In this document: in pieces, positions 11,606 to 23,600 of the stretch
Position numbering within the stretch: position 1 is the stretch's first letter
How the letters are laid out: each line of letters starts with the position of its first letter
Assembly: GCA_017590115.1 (NCBI GenBank)
Contig: JAGGNK010006615.1
Location: 124,001-188,000, forward strand
Origin: Montifringilla adamsi
Lineage: Eukaryota > Chordata > Aves > Passeriformes > Passeridae
Direction of reading: 5' to 3'
Length of the DNA stretch: 64,000 bases
Notes under the pieces: model-generated
The model's database searches: none
The model's input: the letters and a program-made list of their open reading frames with translations, nothing else
What the model was told of the DNA's origin: nothing
Program-made: the position numbers and the translations under genes

Positions 11606-14600
11606 CTGGAGAAAGGAGGAGTGGATTCAGCAGTGGTTTGCAGACCCTTCACACACACTGAACATACCCAGCTGTGTCCACTGCTGACAGTCAGGGCACA
11701 GCAGGGTGTTATCATCTGCCAGTGCCTCTCCCCCATCCCAGGACTCCCCAGCTAGCAGCATTTCCCAGCGCCTGCAGAAGCAGCCAAGCTGCTTGGCCAA
11801 AATGAGACACGCCTCAGCAGGAACACAAAAGAGATGCTGCTGCAGCATCTCTAACCACTCACTCAAGGCACAGTCCATGCCCCATCCTCTTTTCCCACTG
11901 AAGATGCCGGGTCCTCACCTGCCCACAGGGGACAGTCAGTATTTCCATGAAGGGCTGGATGCCCACGCTCTGGTGATAGCGCACCAGCTCGGTGAGCGAG
12001 GCGTGGGCCCGGTCCTCCCCCAGGATGACGTAGCGTGCGTTGGGCTGCGCCTGGATCATGTAGTGTCTGCAGCGCCCTTCGCCCCTGGGGGGAGGGATGG
12101 ACAGAAACAGTCAGGACATGGGGGCCTCAGCGTGTCAGAATCAGAACCTGGCTCCTGCTTCCCCCATCCGTGGTCTCCAGAAGCCGGCTGTGATCAGGAT
12201 CCTCAGTAACAAGTACCACACAGAGGCAGGAGATGTGCTGGGCACTAACGTGCTCATAGGTGCTGCAATCTCCTTCCAACCTGGTTTGCCCTCTCAGCCA
12301 CAGAGTACAGCCTAAGCAGGACCTCTATCCTTGGAGACGCAGCACCCCACCCACATAAGGTCTATTTTTTCAGTAAGAGACAGATTCTGCAGTATCCCAT
12401 CTGCTACTACAATCTCTGAGGCACCCACTACAGGAGAGGCTGAACATGATCCTCCTCACTGGACTCCTCTGTGGAGCAGGTAATCTCCTCCAGTCAGAAT
12501 TCAATATAGAATCACAGAATTCAAGAATTCTATGACTGTAGAATTCCAGGATCACAGAATTTCATGCAGTGCTCAGTTTCACAGAATCAGTTAGGATGGA
12601 AAAGCCTTCAAGATACTCAAGTTCAACCCTTAACACAGCACTGCCAAATCCACCATTAAACCATGTCCCCAAGTGCCACATCTACACATTTTTTTAAATA
12701 CCTCCAGGGATGATGACTGTACCAGTGCCCTGGGCAGCCTGTTCCTGTGCTTGACATCCCTTTCTGTGAAGACATTCCTCCTGACATTCAGCCTGAACCT
12801 ACCCTGTCACAGCTTGAGGCTGTGTCTTCTTGTCCTGTTGTCAGCTGCCTGGAAGAAAAGGCTGACCCCCACCAAGCTACAGGCTCCTGCCAGGAGCTGT
12901 AGAGAGCAATAATGTCTCCCCTGAGCCTCCTCTGCCCATTACCTACCGGTATGTCAAGATGTAGCCTGGTTGGCTCTGGCTGATCCGAACGAGGAAGCAA
13001 CCCAAAGGCTTGTCACTCAGCAAGTTTTCAGCTTCCCTGGAATCAGGAAAGAGTTTTTCAGCAGAGAGCCAGCAGCTGCCTTGCCACACTGCTGGGATTC
13101 ACAGCCTATCTCATGTGCTAGCCCAGTAGTGTCCCAGGGAGCCCAGCATCTGCCCCATGTGTCCCTGGCTACAGAACAGGTCTCCTGACTCAGGCTGGTG
13201 GTGCAGGAGGCACTAACAGGCTGAGGAAGCATCATACTCTCAGCCAAAGCCTCTCCAAGCAGGGCTGTTCCAAATCTGCTCCAGCAGTCTGACTGTGCCA
13301 TAGCAACAGCTGCCTTCCAGCCCCAAGCATGTCACACAGCATCACTGAGATGAAGAACCTGTGCATGTGTGCACTTCCTATGGCCCAGGGATGAAAAAGT
13401 CAGGATGCTGTGGGGTACTGGGTAAGCCCAGCACCTTGGAAAAACACCGTCTTGGATTACACCACTCTGGCTTCCTAAACTTCCTGCAGGAAGAAGGTCT
13501 TCCCCTTCTCTGCCCAAGAGACAAAGCTCTGCTTTGTGCTTGTCATGTGCCTTGCTCCAGGCTAAAGGTGACTGCAAATCACCAGTGCAATTTGAGGTTG
13601 CTCTGGCTGCTGCATTTCATGAAGCTGAGCTTACACTGCTGTGTGAAAACTTAAGTCTCTGCTTAAGCACCAGTGTCTTTGGTGCTTTGGTGCCACGTCC
13701 TTCATTGTGCAGTGCTCATGGCTAGTCTATACTTGAATTTAGACTGTTTTGTCTTCCAGACACTAATTCCTCTCCTACATTCTTTCATCTGTGGACAAAA
13801 GCATTACTACAGGTTAGGGCCTCAATAACTATCTTGAAAAAATTAAAAAGAAATACAGTTACCAGGGAGCTGTGAGCTACTGTAGTGTCCTTTACCAAGT
13901 TAATGTGTTGTGTAATGTCTCTGAGTAAACGTTCACACTGACAGCCTGAAAAAATCCAAGAATGTAGATCTAATAAGGCTGAAGGAGAATTGCAGTTTCA
14001 ACAGGAAAAAAAGTTAGAAACTGAGCAAGATGATGACGGTGTTCAGACAGCAGCAACATTGACAAAGAAATTCCACAAATTACAGGATATTGGCAGTTAA
14101 CAAGTGTGGAGCACCACAGATCAATTTGCACACAGGTGAGACTATAATGACATCCTGCTCCTGCTTGATCACTGGCATAATCAGCACTTCTCTGATTACA
14201 CCACTGCTTAACTAAGAAAGCACTGCTTGACTCAGCCAAGAGAGAGAAGTGTGAGGCAGACCTGGCAGAAAAACTTCAAGCATTTAAACAAAGTCTTGCA
14301 AACAGCTCCATAAGAAAGAAGGGCTTAGTGAATATCTTTCCCAGACTAAGTAGAAGCAAATGCCAGCTATGCTGCACCCTCCTTAGACAGACAGAGGTGT
14401 CAACAAAAACACTTCCTTTTCCTTATCAGAGGGTTTTGGTGGAGTTTTGCCATTGACTACTCACTAAAGCCCCTCTTAATACTACTTAAAATAAAAGTAA
14501 GCTGAATTCCATATTCTCCTGCTGTAAACTGGGGTCTTCTCCTGACCTATACTGAAATACAAAAAACAGTCATAATGAATCAACCCAAAAATTCAACTTC

Positions 14601-17600
14601 ATGTCTCTGCAAATGGTCCAGAACAGGGAAAGTGCATGTGTATATTTCCTGTTTTTACAAGCCTCCCATCCCTACACAAGATCTATATTTAAGGACACAG
14701 TGGACTTACATACTATGAGTTTCCATTGTCTTTCCATGGATCTACATTAAATTTCAGCATTTACAGCCTGTACCTAAAGCTTGGGAGTCCCTGACAGGGA
14801 CTCCCAAGCTTTCCCCTAAGGGTTTGATGCTCACAGATTAAAACAGAAAAGTTATGCTGGTCACTCCCATTCCATTCCACTTCCTTCCTGGGCAATCCAA
14901 CCTACACAGTCCTAAGGACACATGGATTTCTACCTGTGGTCACTGTGTCCAGAGTACTCACCTTCGACTGATCATCCCATGCAGCCAGCTTGGAAAGGCC
15001 CCATCATCCTGCATGACCTTCTGGGCCTGTGTATCTGTGAACCAGCGGAGAGTTGCTCCTCTCTTGAGTTTCCTCATTTTTGCTTCTTCCCCAGTCTGTT
15101 CCTCAGTTTCCAGAACAGGAGGAGGCACAGCAGGGTTCAAGAAGTTATCAAAAGGAGTGGACTGAAAGCAAGAAGAGAGGGAAAGTCAGTACAAAAGCAA
15201 AGTCAAAGGCAGGGGACATTTGAAGAGATCAGATTGGCAGGCGACGCCATTCCTGAGTCCCTTAAGAGAAGATGAGTCACCAACTACTAAAAGTTGCTTT
15301 CAGTTCCTCAAAGGTCCTGACCCTGCTTTTTATCTAACCACAGTAGGAGAGGACTCACACTTCTCATAACAAGAATGACAACACTATCTTGCGACTGCAT
15401 GCAGGAGAACATGTGCGTGCAGAAGGTGGATGGAGCAGGGAACCAGCACACCTGGCTCAGGGCCCCCCAGCAGAGCCAGTATTGCTACCTCTGTTAGTTT
15501 GCTGCGTGGCCGTGGCACTGGTGGCTGCTGTGACTGACCAGAAGGATGAGGACTAGACTGAAGGTGCTTCTTTCGTGGCATGGGGACTGGAAGGGAGTTT
15601 CTTTCTGAAACAAGAAGAAATAAGTAGGTGAACTCAAGTATCCAAGATCCATGAGATCTATTCTTCACAGGCCTAGGATTGGGATGGGCTCTGCTGCATG
15701 GATTATGTGGTAAAACAACAGCCTGGCCCTCCTTCCAGCACAGCCAGGCAAATTACCTTAATTATGCTGCTTCTGCTCCCCACAGACAATGCCACACTTG
15801 CAAAGAGCAGAAACATCATTGGCTCCCTGCCCACCACACTAATGGAATTCCCATCCCAGGGCAGGCCATCATGACTGGGAGCTTACAGCACTTCAAGGTG
15901 ATCACCAAACCAGTGGACAAGCTCTGGGTCAGTGTGAGTGGGAACAACTCACCCTGGGCCTCTGCTGCCAGTGCCAGCTGCTGGGTTTTTTCTCTCTCTG
16001 CCTCCTCCTGTAGGCGCTGTGCTTGAGCTCTCAGCTCACCCAACTGTTTTAGGAAACTCTTCTTGCATCTGAATCCCCTAAAAACTGTTCAGATAAAAGC
16101 TGTGGTTAGAAAATAAATGCTGTTCATGCCTTTGTAATTCTCTTGGGGAAGAACACTGGGTGATAGTCCTTCATTCAGTACAAAGCCCTCAACACCTGAA
16201 TCGTGTCAATAAAGAGCAATGGAAGCTCTATTGTGAGCAGGCAGCCAAAACCCTGTGAGAACTATCTTCCACTCTCTAAGCTGCCAGATCACAGATTTAT
16301 AGAAACCAAATTAGAGATCTAAGCTCTCATCTCTAATGCCAGAGCACTGAATACCTAAAAAAAAAGCCACACAGAAGGGCCTGTTAACCATCCATCTCTC
16401 TGTCCTTCTAGACACCACGAAGGAGACAGGATTTCCTTGATGCCAGCCCACAGGAAAACCTTTCCCATAAGCAGCCATCGCAGGACTCACAGGAGCATTA
16501 GACATTGTGTGATCCCACCTACTTTACCAGATATTAGGACACATGAAGTGAAAGCTGCACCCTCTCATTTCCCACTACCCACACATCCTCCCCACAGATG
16601 ACAAGAGCACACAGCTTGTGACTGTCTGATGTTTGTCACACTGTATGGTGCACAGTTGGAAGTTGCTCAGACGCTCCAGCAGTGCAACAACCCATACAGA
16701 AGAGAAGTGTAACAGAGGGGAGCTAAGCAGGGAGCTAAGCTGGCTAAGCAGCCTCCTCCTCCTCCTCCTGGCTGCACAGTCCTCATGTAGCCTGTGCAAA
16801 GGGAAGTACCAATTTGCCCGCAGCCACTCTGAAGAGACTGGCTGCTAGAGCAGATGCATTGTGGAAAGAAAAAAACCAAACCAGACCAAAATTCCACCCT
16901 ATTCTGCCTGTCTCTGAAAGCAGCAATGAGATCTGCTTCACTCATTTCCCTCTCCCCACTTCAACACAACTCACAAATAATCTTTACTCCAGAGGACAGT
17001 GAGCCAGACTTCAGGATATAACCAAATCATGTGCGTGCCCTGCTCAGCCCAGCTCTCCTGCACACATTTTCCCTTTCCAAGGCTGGTACTGAGGACTCTC
17101 CCTGATTCAGGATGAGCACTGGGAAAATGGGCATTTGCAATAAACACTTTGACTTCATAGGGCCTTGACACAGAGATGGCACTTGCCCTACTCTTCTGTC
17201 CTCTGCAAAGGTGGAGCAGGGACTGCAGAAAAGGTTTTCCTTGCCCTAGTCTGAGATCAGCTCTTGTCCCAGTGCTCACCTTTCTGTATGATAACTGCTG
17301 CTCTTTCCAGACGCTCCACATACTTTGCCAGCTGTTCCTGATGCCAATATTTAAAGAAAAGTCGAGACTTTCTGTGAAGTTGGAAGAGAACGATAAAGTG
17401 AGAAACACTAAACTTTTATCCACCATCCTTTGAAAAACCCATTCCTACAACCACAGAATTCTCCCTAAAGAGAATCAGGTGACAGCTTACACATGTAAAA
17501 TCTTAGGATTCCCATTCCCAACAGCAGTGATCCACACCTACCCACAAATCCAGCCTTTCAGCGCTGTACTTTGCAGTATCTGCAAGCAGCTGAAAGAGAC

Positions 17601-20600
17601 AAAAAAAGTTAAATAAGTAATTTTCCACCCAAAGCGAACAACAATTTTTTTAGTTACATAAAGGGGCATAAAATGCCTCAGTAATTCCCAATAGTTAGTA
17701 AACTGGCTGTCAGTCTGTAATGCACCTTGAGGTACAGCTAGGATCACATTTGGGAAGAACATCCGCAAAGGGATTCCCAGAGGCAGATTTACTTCAACTC
17801 CCTGGGAGGCAATTCTGTAGAGCCCATTTTATTCTCAGAAGTGTTTTTCCTCATTCTGTTTCCAAGCCCTTTGGAGGACACAAGTTGCAAGGTCAGCACA
17901 GCAAGACTTCTGGGAGAAAGTCTGTTTTCCAATTCCAGTTTCATTTTGCAGACTCCAGTGATAAAATTTGGGTCACTCAGAAAGATTCCCTGACACTTGG
18001 AACTGAAAGCAGCTCTAGCTGCAACACACACACAGCTTCCTCTCTCTCCTGCTAATCCAGGCTGTGAAATCATAGTGGCACCTTTTGCTAATATCTCACA
18101 CAGGAAAGCAGAAATGTTTTTCCTTCTATCTTGGCCAGCTTCCACAGTGCCACAATCCACATCCACAGGATTTTTTTTTCTGAAATGCATCCCATGATTT
18201 TTGTGTCTCCAAACACACCACACTGCCTGTTCACAATAATCTCTCCCCCATCTATGAGACTCTCTTGTGACCTCAGTCGGGTTTGAAATTCTTACTATTC
18301 AGAAGCATCAGGAAGTTCAAGGAAGCACTGTGAAGGCAGGAGGAGCTACTGCCAGAAGAGAATTGTTCCAGGAGGTCATTCAAACCCTTTTCTTAAATGA
18401 CTAAAAAAACCCCTCAGCTGGCTTCTTTACATGATTCATTCTCACTATCAATCACAGTTGACACTGGCAGGAAGGAGAGGCTGGGAAAGTGGAGAAGAGG
18501 AGGTGGGGAACTGCTGCCCTAGATTAGGAGGGAAAATGCTGGCAAGGTAAAACCTTGCTTCTCTGCTGAGCTGGAAGGATGTTTATGTGTATAACAGTCG
18601 GGTTCTAAAAGCGCTGATGGTATATTTTGCCTGCACAGACACAAAATTCTTGGTTTAGAAACATCTTCTCTAGCCTGGGAGACATTCAGTGCTGGCTGCT
18701 TGTTCAGCATTGTCTGTATCTTCTTCTCCCATGTGGCCATCAGGAAAAAGCCTGGAGAGGACCCTGACAGCAGTACTTGAGTGCCTGCTGTGCTGAGTTC
18801 AGTGGACACCCCTGACCACTACTGTCACTCCCAAATTAGATACAAGGGTCGGTTTTCATTTCACAGCACAACAACACTTTACAGCAACTGAATCGAATTG
18901 CTACATAACAATTCAAGACTTAATTCATCATGGTACCAAATGCTTTTTAAACATTAAATGTCCTTGCCTGGGAATTGTGTTCCCCATCACCACAAAATCC
19001 CATCCTCTTTTTTCTGTTCCTTTTACTTGGTTTCCTACGCTACTGTCACTAAAAGCCTCTGAAAAACAAACCAGACTGCAGACAACAAAGTTAATGTTCC
19101 TACCTTTCTTTTGTGGGGGGGACACCAGGTTTAACTAGAAGAATTCCATATCTGTGGAAAACAAACCAATACAAACACATAAAAGCCACATCCTTGATGG
19201 GCTGAGCTGATCCCTATCACCCTGACAGCAAACAACAACAAATCACTATCTTTCCCACTCAGCCTCCCACAGCAAATAACCCCATGACCTCCGACCACGT
19301 GAACTTTGAAGAAACTCTTTTATTCATTGCCCATATCTGGTTATCAGGGTAATTTCCCAAATAATGTCTAACAAGGAATATTCAGAGGTTTTAAAGACCT
19401 TTCAGCAAATTCCTCAAAGGAGGGTCTCCAGGAGAAACCATCTCTTCGGATACGGATTGTCTCCAGCAGCCCATTGTACCGCATCTGAAGCAGCACCACA
19501 AAAAAGGATCAGAGAAACAAAGAGAAACAGGTCATTATGACATTGGTTTTGCCCCTTTGCAGGCAGAAATTACTTCATTCAGCCCTAAACTTCTCCAGTT
19601 CAAAATGAAAAAGTTTTTTTCTGAAAACGTTCCCTTGGTTAAGGACTAAAATTACCTCATCCTGTAACTCTGATGATTAACCACTCTGCGTTAGAAGTTG
19701 GAAACCATAAAACACAATGACTGAAATAACTTCACCTTCCAGCCATGGGTACTGCTTTGCTTCTGTCCCTTAGAGATAGCTTCATATTTCCAAATCTGGA
19801 CATAAAAGTACTCTGAGGCATGGATGAACTTCCTCTTAATCCTATCCTTTCTTATACAGATTGAAGAGGATGCTGAGCTTTCTGAACTCTTCCAGTCATT
19901 TTCAGTATTCTTTAAGGCATCTATACCTCAGACCTGTCATAATATCCAACTAAAATCACATCAGTGCATTTCAGATCCTATCAAAGCAATCCCATCTTGG
20001 TTTCTATTCAGAGTTGCCCTGGCTGATGGGTGAGAACAGCCTCCTCTGGGAAGCAATTTTTCTGGAGTACTGTCTGTACCAGTCCCATCCAGGGGAGACA
20101 CAAAGATGAATCCTAGCGCCTGACAAGCAGATCTCATTGTGTTCACGAAAAAGAAATGAGAGAGATCTAAGACTGCAAAATCTGGACCTAGCAGTCTGTG
20201 TCACAAAAACAGCCAAGTACTCAGAATCTTTACACTTATATAAAGTGTGGCCACTCTTTCTCTTGCAAGGGAAGACTCAGCCGAGTTACCTTTCGCAGCC
20301 TTTTGGTGGAAACTGCCCTCCCACTGAGATGTGGCAGAAGGGCCTGTAAAGGACACTGTTTTTGCTCACCTGCAGCAGCACCACCTGGTTGTCCAGCACA
20401 CCTGGCTCCTTCTGGCTGTTGGGCTTTATGCAGCGCACAAAGTGTGGGTTGGCAGAATACATCCTCTCCATGAGCACTATCAGGGAATGCTGGCAAGGGC
20501 AGAGGAAGATCAACAGTCCGTCGAGCCAAAGCACTGCCACATGTGCAATATCCTGCAGCAAGAACTGTTTTCTCACCCCACAGCAACTTCCTGGGTTCTG

Positions 20601-23600
20601 GCAACAGCTGGGCCCACCCCACCATGATCAGCCCTGCTTGGCAATCAGGAAAACCCCTGTCTACATAATGTCTGCTTTAACCATGCTTAGTACTCTGGAA
20701 GCAGTGCAGTGATATCAGCAGAGATAAAATTATCACTGCTTGCATCTCACGGGGCACCTCAGGGCAGCAGTACCGTACCCGGAACTGAGCTCCAGCAGAC
20801 TGCTTCCGTATGCTGTTGAACTTGTCATCTGCTCCTGGTGTGACCTGAAACCAGACCAAAACAAAGGATCAGCCACGGAAAGAAGTGCTTGATTGACAGC
20901 CAAAGAGCACTGCTGGAAGGCAGATGGCTAAAAACAAGGGAGAATGGATGTAACAGGAGGGAAGACAAGCTAAACGTATAAATGGCAGAAGCAAGAACAA
21001 AACATGGTAAAAAACAAACGAGAAACTGTTACAAGCTGATTGCTGTCTGCTCTTATTTTAAACCAACTTCTGCCTGCCCTTTTTCAGACAGTTTCTCAAA
21101 TAATAATTATCAGGTAATATTTATCAATTGCAATGTGGACTTGAAATGCAATACCTTGTCTTTCACATGAGGCATCAGGGTCCCTGTCCTGGAGATAGTG
21201 GCTGGAAGAACAGAGACAATTAGTTGATTTTGTACCTTTGCAATGCACTAGGGCTAAAAAAACCTCACTTAATGCACAAACCTCACTTAATGCACAAACC
21301 TCCTTACAAATACTGACTCACAGAGTGTTCGGTTTCACCATGTGGAACTACTGAATGAAGCACACAAGGCAAGCATTACTAATTTCTGCCACTGAGAAGA
21401 CATGACAATCAGGTTATTAAATAAACCTAAATGACTTTCAATAAAATTATCATCAATGGCCATCTAACAGTGCAGAAAAAATGGCACAGGCAGCAAATGG
21501 GGAGCTCACCTACAACACTCAGGAGGTTATTTAAAGTCAGACAGCTTGTAACTAATTCAGTGTCAGGATGAGAAAACCAGGGAAGTTTAATTTACTAAAG
21601 GATCTTGTGCACCCTTGTGTAATGGCTTCACATGAGTCATATAATCACAGAACGAGGTTAGCAGTGTCCTCTGGAGGTCATCTGGACCAAACCCTTTGTT
21701 CAGCACCTAAAGCCGTTGCCCAGATTGGACAACCAAACTGAGAACAGATTGCATCTGATATTTATAAACTTTACACGGTTGGCACTAAGCTAAGTAGCTT
21801 CAGTAACAGTGCAAAAATGGTAATGAAGAAAGATAGTCCTGAGAAGTAGCTGTAAAACACAGTGGAGAATAGAAATTAAATTAATCAGTTTCTTATAAAT
21901 CCCAGAAAGTGGTATGGACTGAATGGGACCAAAAAATTACAAAATTTCTATAACAGAAGCACTGTGTTCAGCCAGCCAATTTCCAAGGAAGTATCCACCT
22001 GATCTTTCTCTAAATTTTCAATTTAATTAGAAGCCTTGGGGGTTTATTGATAACTGAAAAAAGGGAGTGTAGTGGTAGGAGAAAAGTAATGCATGGCCTG
22101 AGAGTTTTTTAACAATTTGTGAAGCTCCATTTTTAGAATCTATGATCTTGACCAGCTTCATTTCTAGACAAGAACAGAATGTTTAGAAAGGACCAATGAA
22201 GACAGTCCTGCACTGGCCTTGGAGAAGATGGGAAGGCATCTGAGTGGTGGCTAGTTCTCTGGAATGGGATACACTCTGCCTTGCTTTTTTATGGCAGGGA
22301 ATAAATATGTTGCTCTGAGAGCTCCACTGCAGGCTGCAGCATTCCCAGAGTCCCCCTGGCGCTGCCAGCTGTGAAACAGCCTCTGTGAAACACACCAGCC
22401 TCACGCCCACACTTAACTCTTGCCAAGGTGGGCCCTGGCTCGTGATGGGTGTGCAGAGGACTTGCCTTTGAACAGCACACTGAGCAAGGGGGTGACACTG
22501 TTGATGAAGAGCCCACGGACGCTGGCTGGCACGGTGTCTCTGTTCTTCTCTAGAAAGCCCCTGGCAGCATATTGTACCTGGGGAAAGGGCAGCAGGTCAC
22601 TAAGGACATCAGTGCTCACAGGCTGGCTGTAAATGCCCCTTCCACAGCCTGCCAGGAGCGGAGCATGGGTTAAACTGACTGTACTCTGGCTTGCACATGA
22701 ATTCTTTAAACACACATGCACCCCATTCAGATGCCAGCCCTGAGGAACCAAACCACGCACATGCCAGAGGCATCAGAACCACGGGGGTGCAGCATAACAC
22801 TGAGACATCTGCCTTTTAAATGTTAAATGTTAATTTTTGTACTAACAATGTCACAAATAATAACTTAGTCAACAATGCTGAGATTAGATTGCTAAACTGC
22901 AAGTTACAATGACCTAAATTGTCATATCTGCTCCTGTTCCGAAAATTATCTCCAATCAATTCAACTTAATGTGGACCAATGCTTTTAATACTGGTGGCAG
23001 TAAAGTTACATGCAATAATGCTAAATCTCAAGCTGCTTAGAAACCAGTGAATGTGTAAATAACTGCCTCCACTTTCAAAACATTAATTACCCTGCTGTTT
23101 ACACAGTGTTCCCAGGTGTTTGCAAAAAAATAGTCACTGCTATGCTCTGGAACCCATTAGATAAAGAAAAATCCTTTAGCCTGTCCTTTGGTGCTGCACA
23201 GTGGACACAGTACTTTAATTTATAAAGTACTACTTTAGGACTAGAGTCCTAATAGAATGGTGATTAGAAGAATAGCTGATACTTGTAATGCCCTACACTT
23301 CTGAGAGGTAGCCGACATTACTCAGGGGTCTTCTCTTCCTTTTACATAAATCCCAGGGAATTCCAGGAGGCAATCCAGTGGAACACATCACTTCTGTTAG
23401 TGTCATCCTCAGACCACACATTCCTTGATATCAAAGCCTTATTTGTCAGGCAACACTCCCACCCCCCCCAAGATACAGTACAACAGCATTCTTCCTGCAA
23501 ACAGTACATACTTTCCCAGCATAGTGAATGATGCTGAAGCCCAAAACATGGCCTCGGGCTGGCTGGAAGTGTAAATTCCCCTTAAAGCTGCTGTTTAGTT

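Noticed and set aside
16072..16080. Acceptor TTTTTAG for the IQ exon
   Set aside because: In the phase set by the previous exon it yields a stop within about ten codons; the upstream AG restores the IQ motif.
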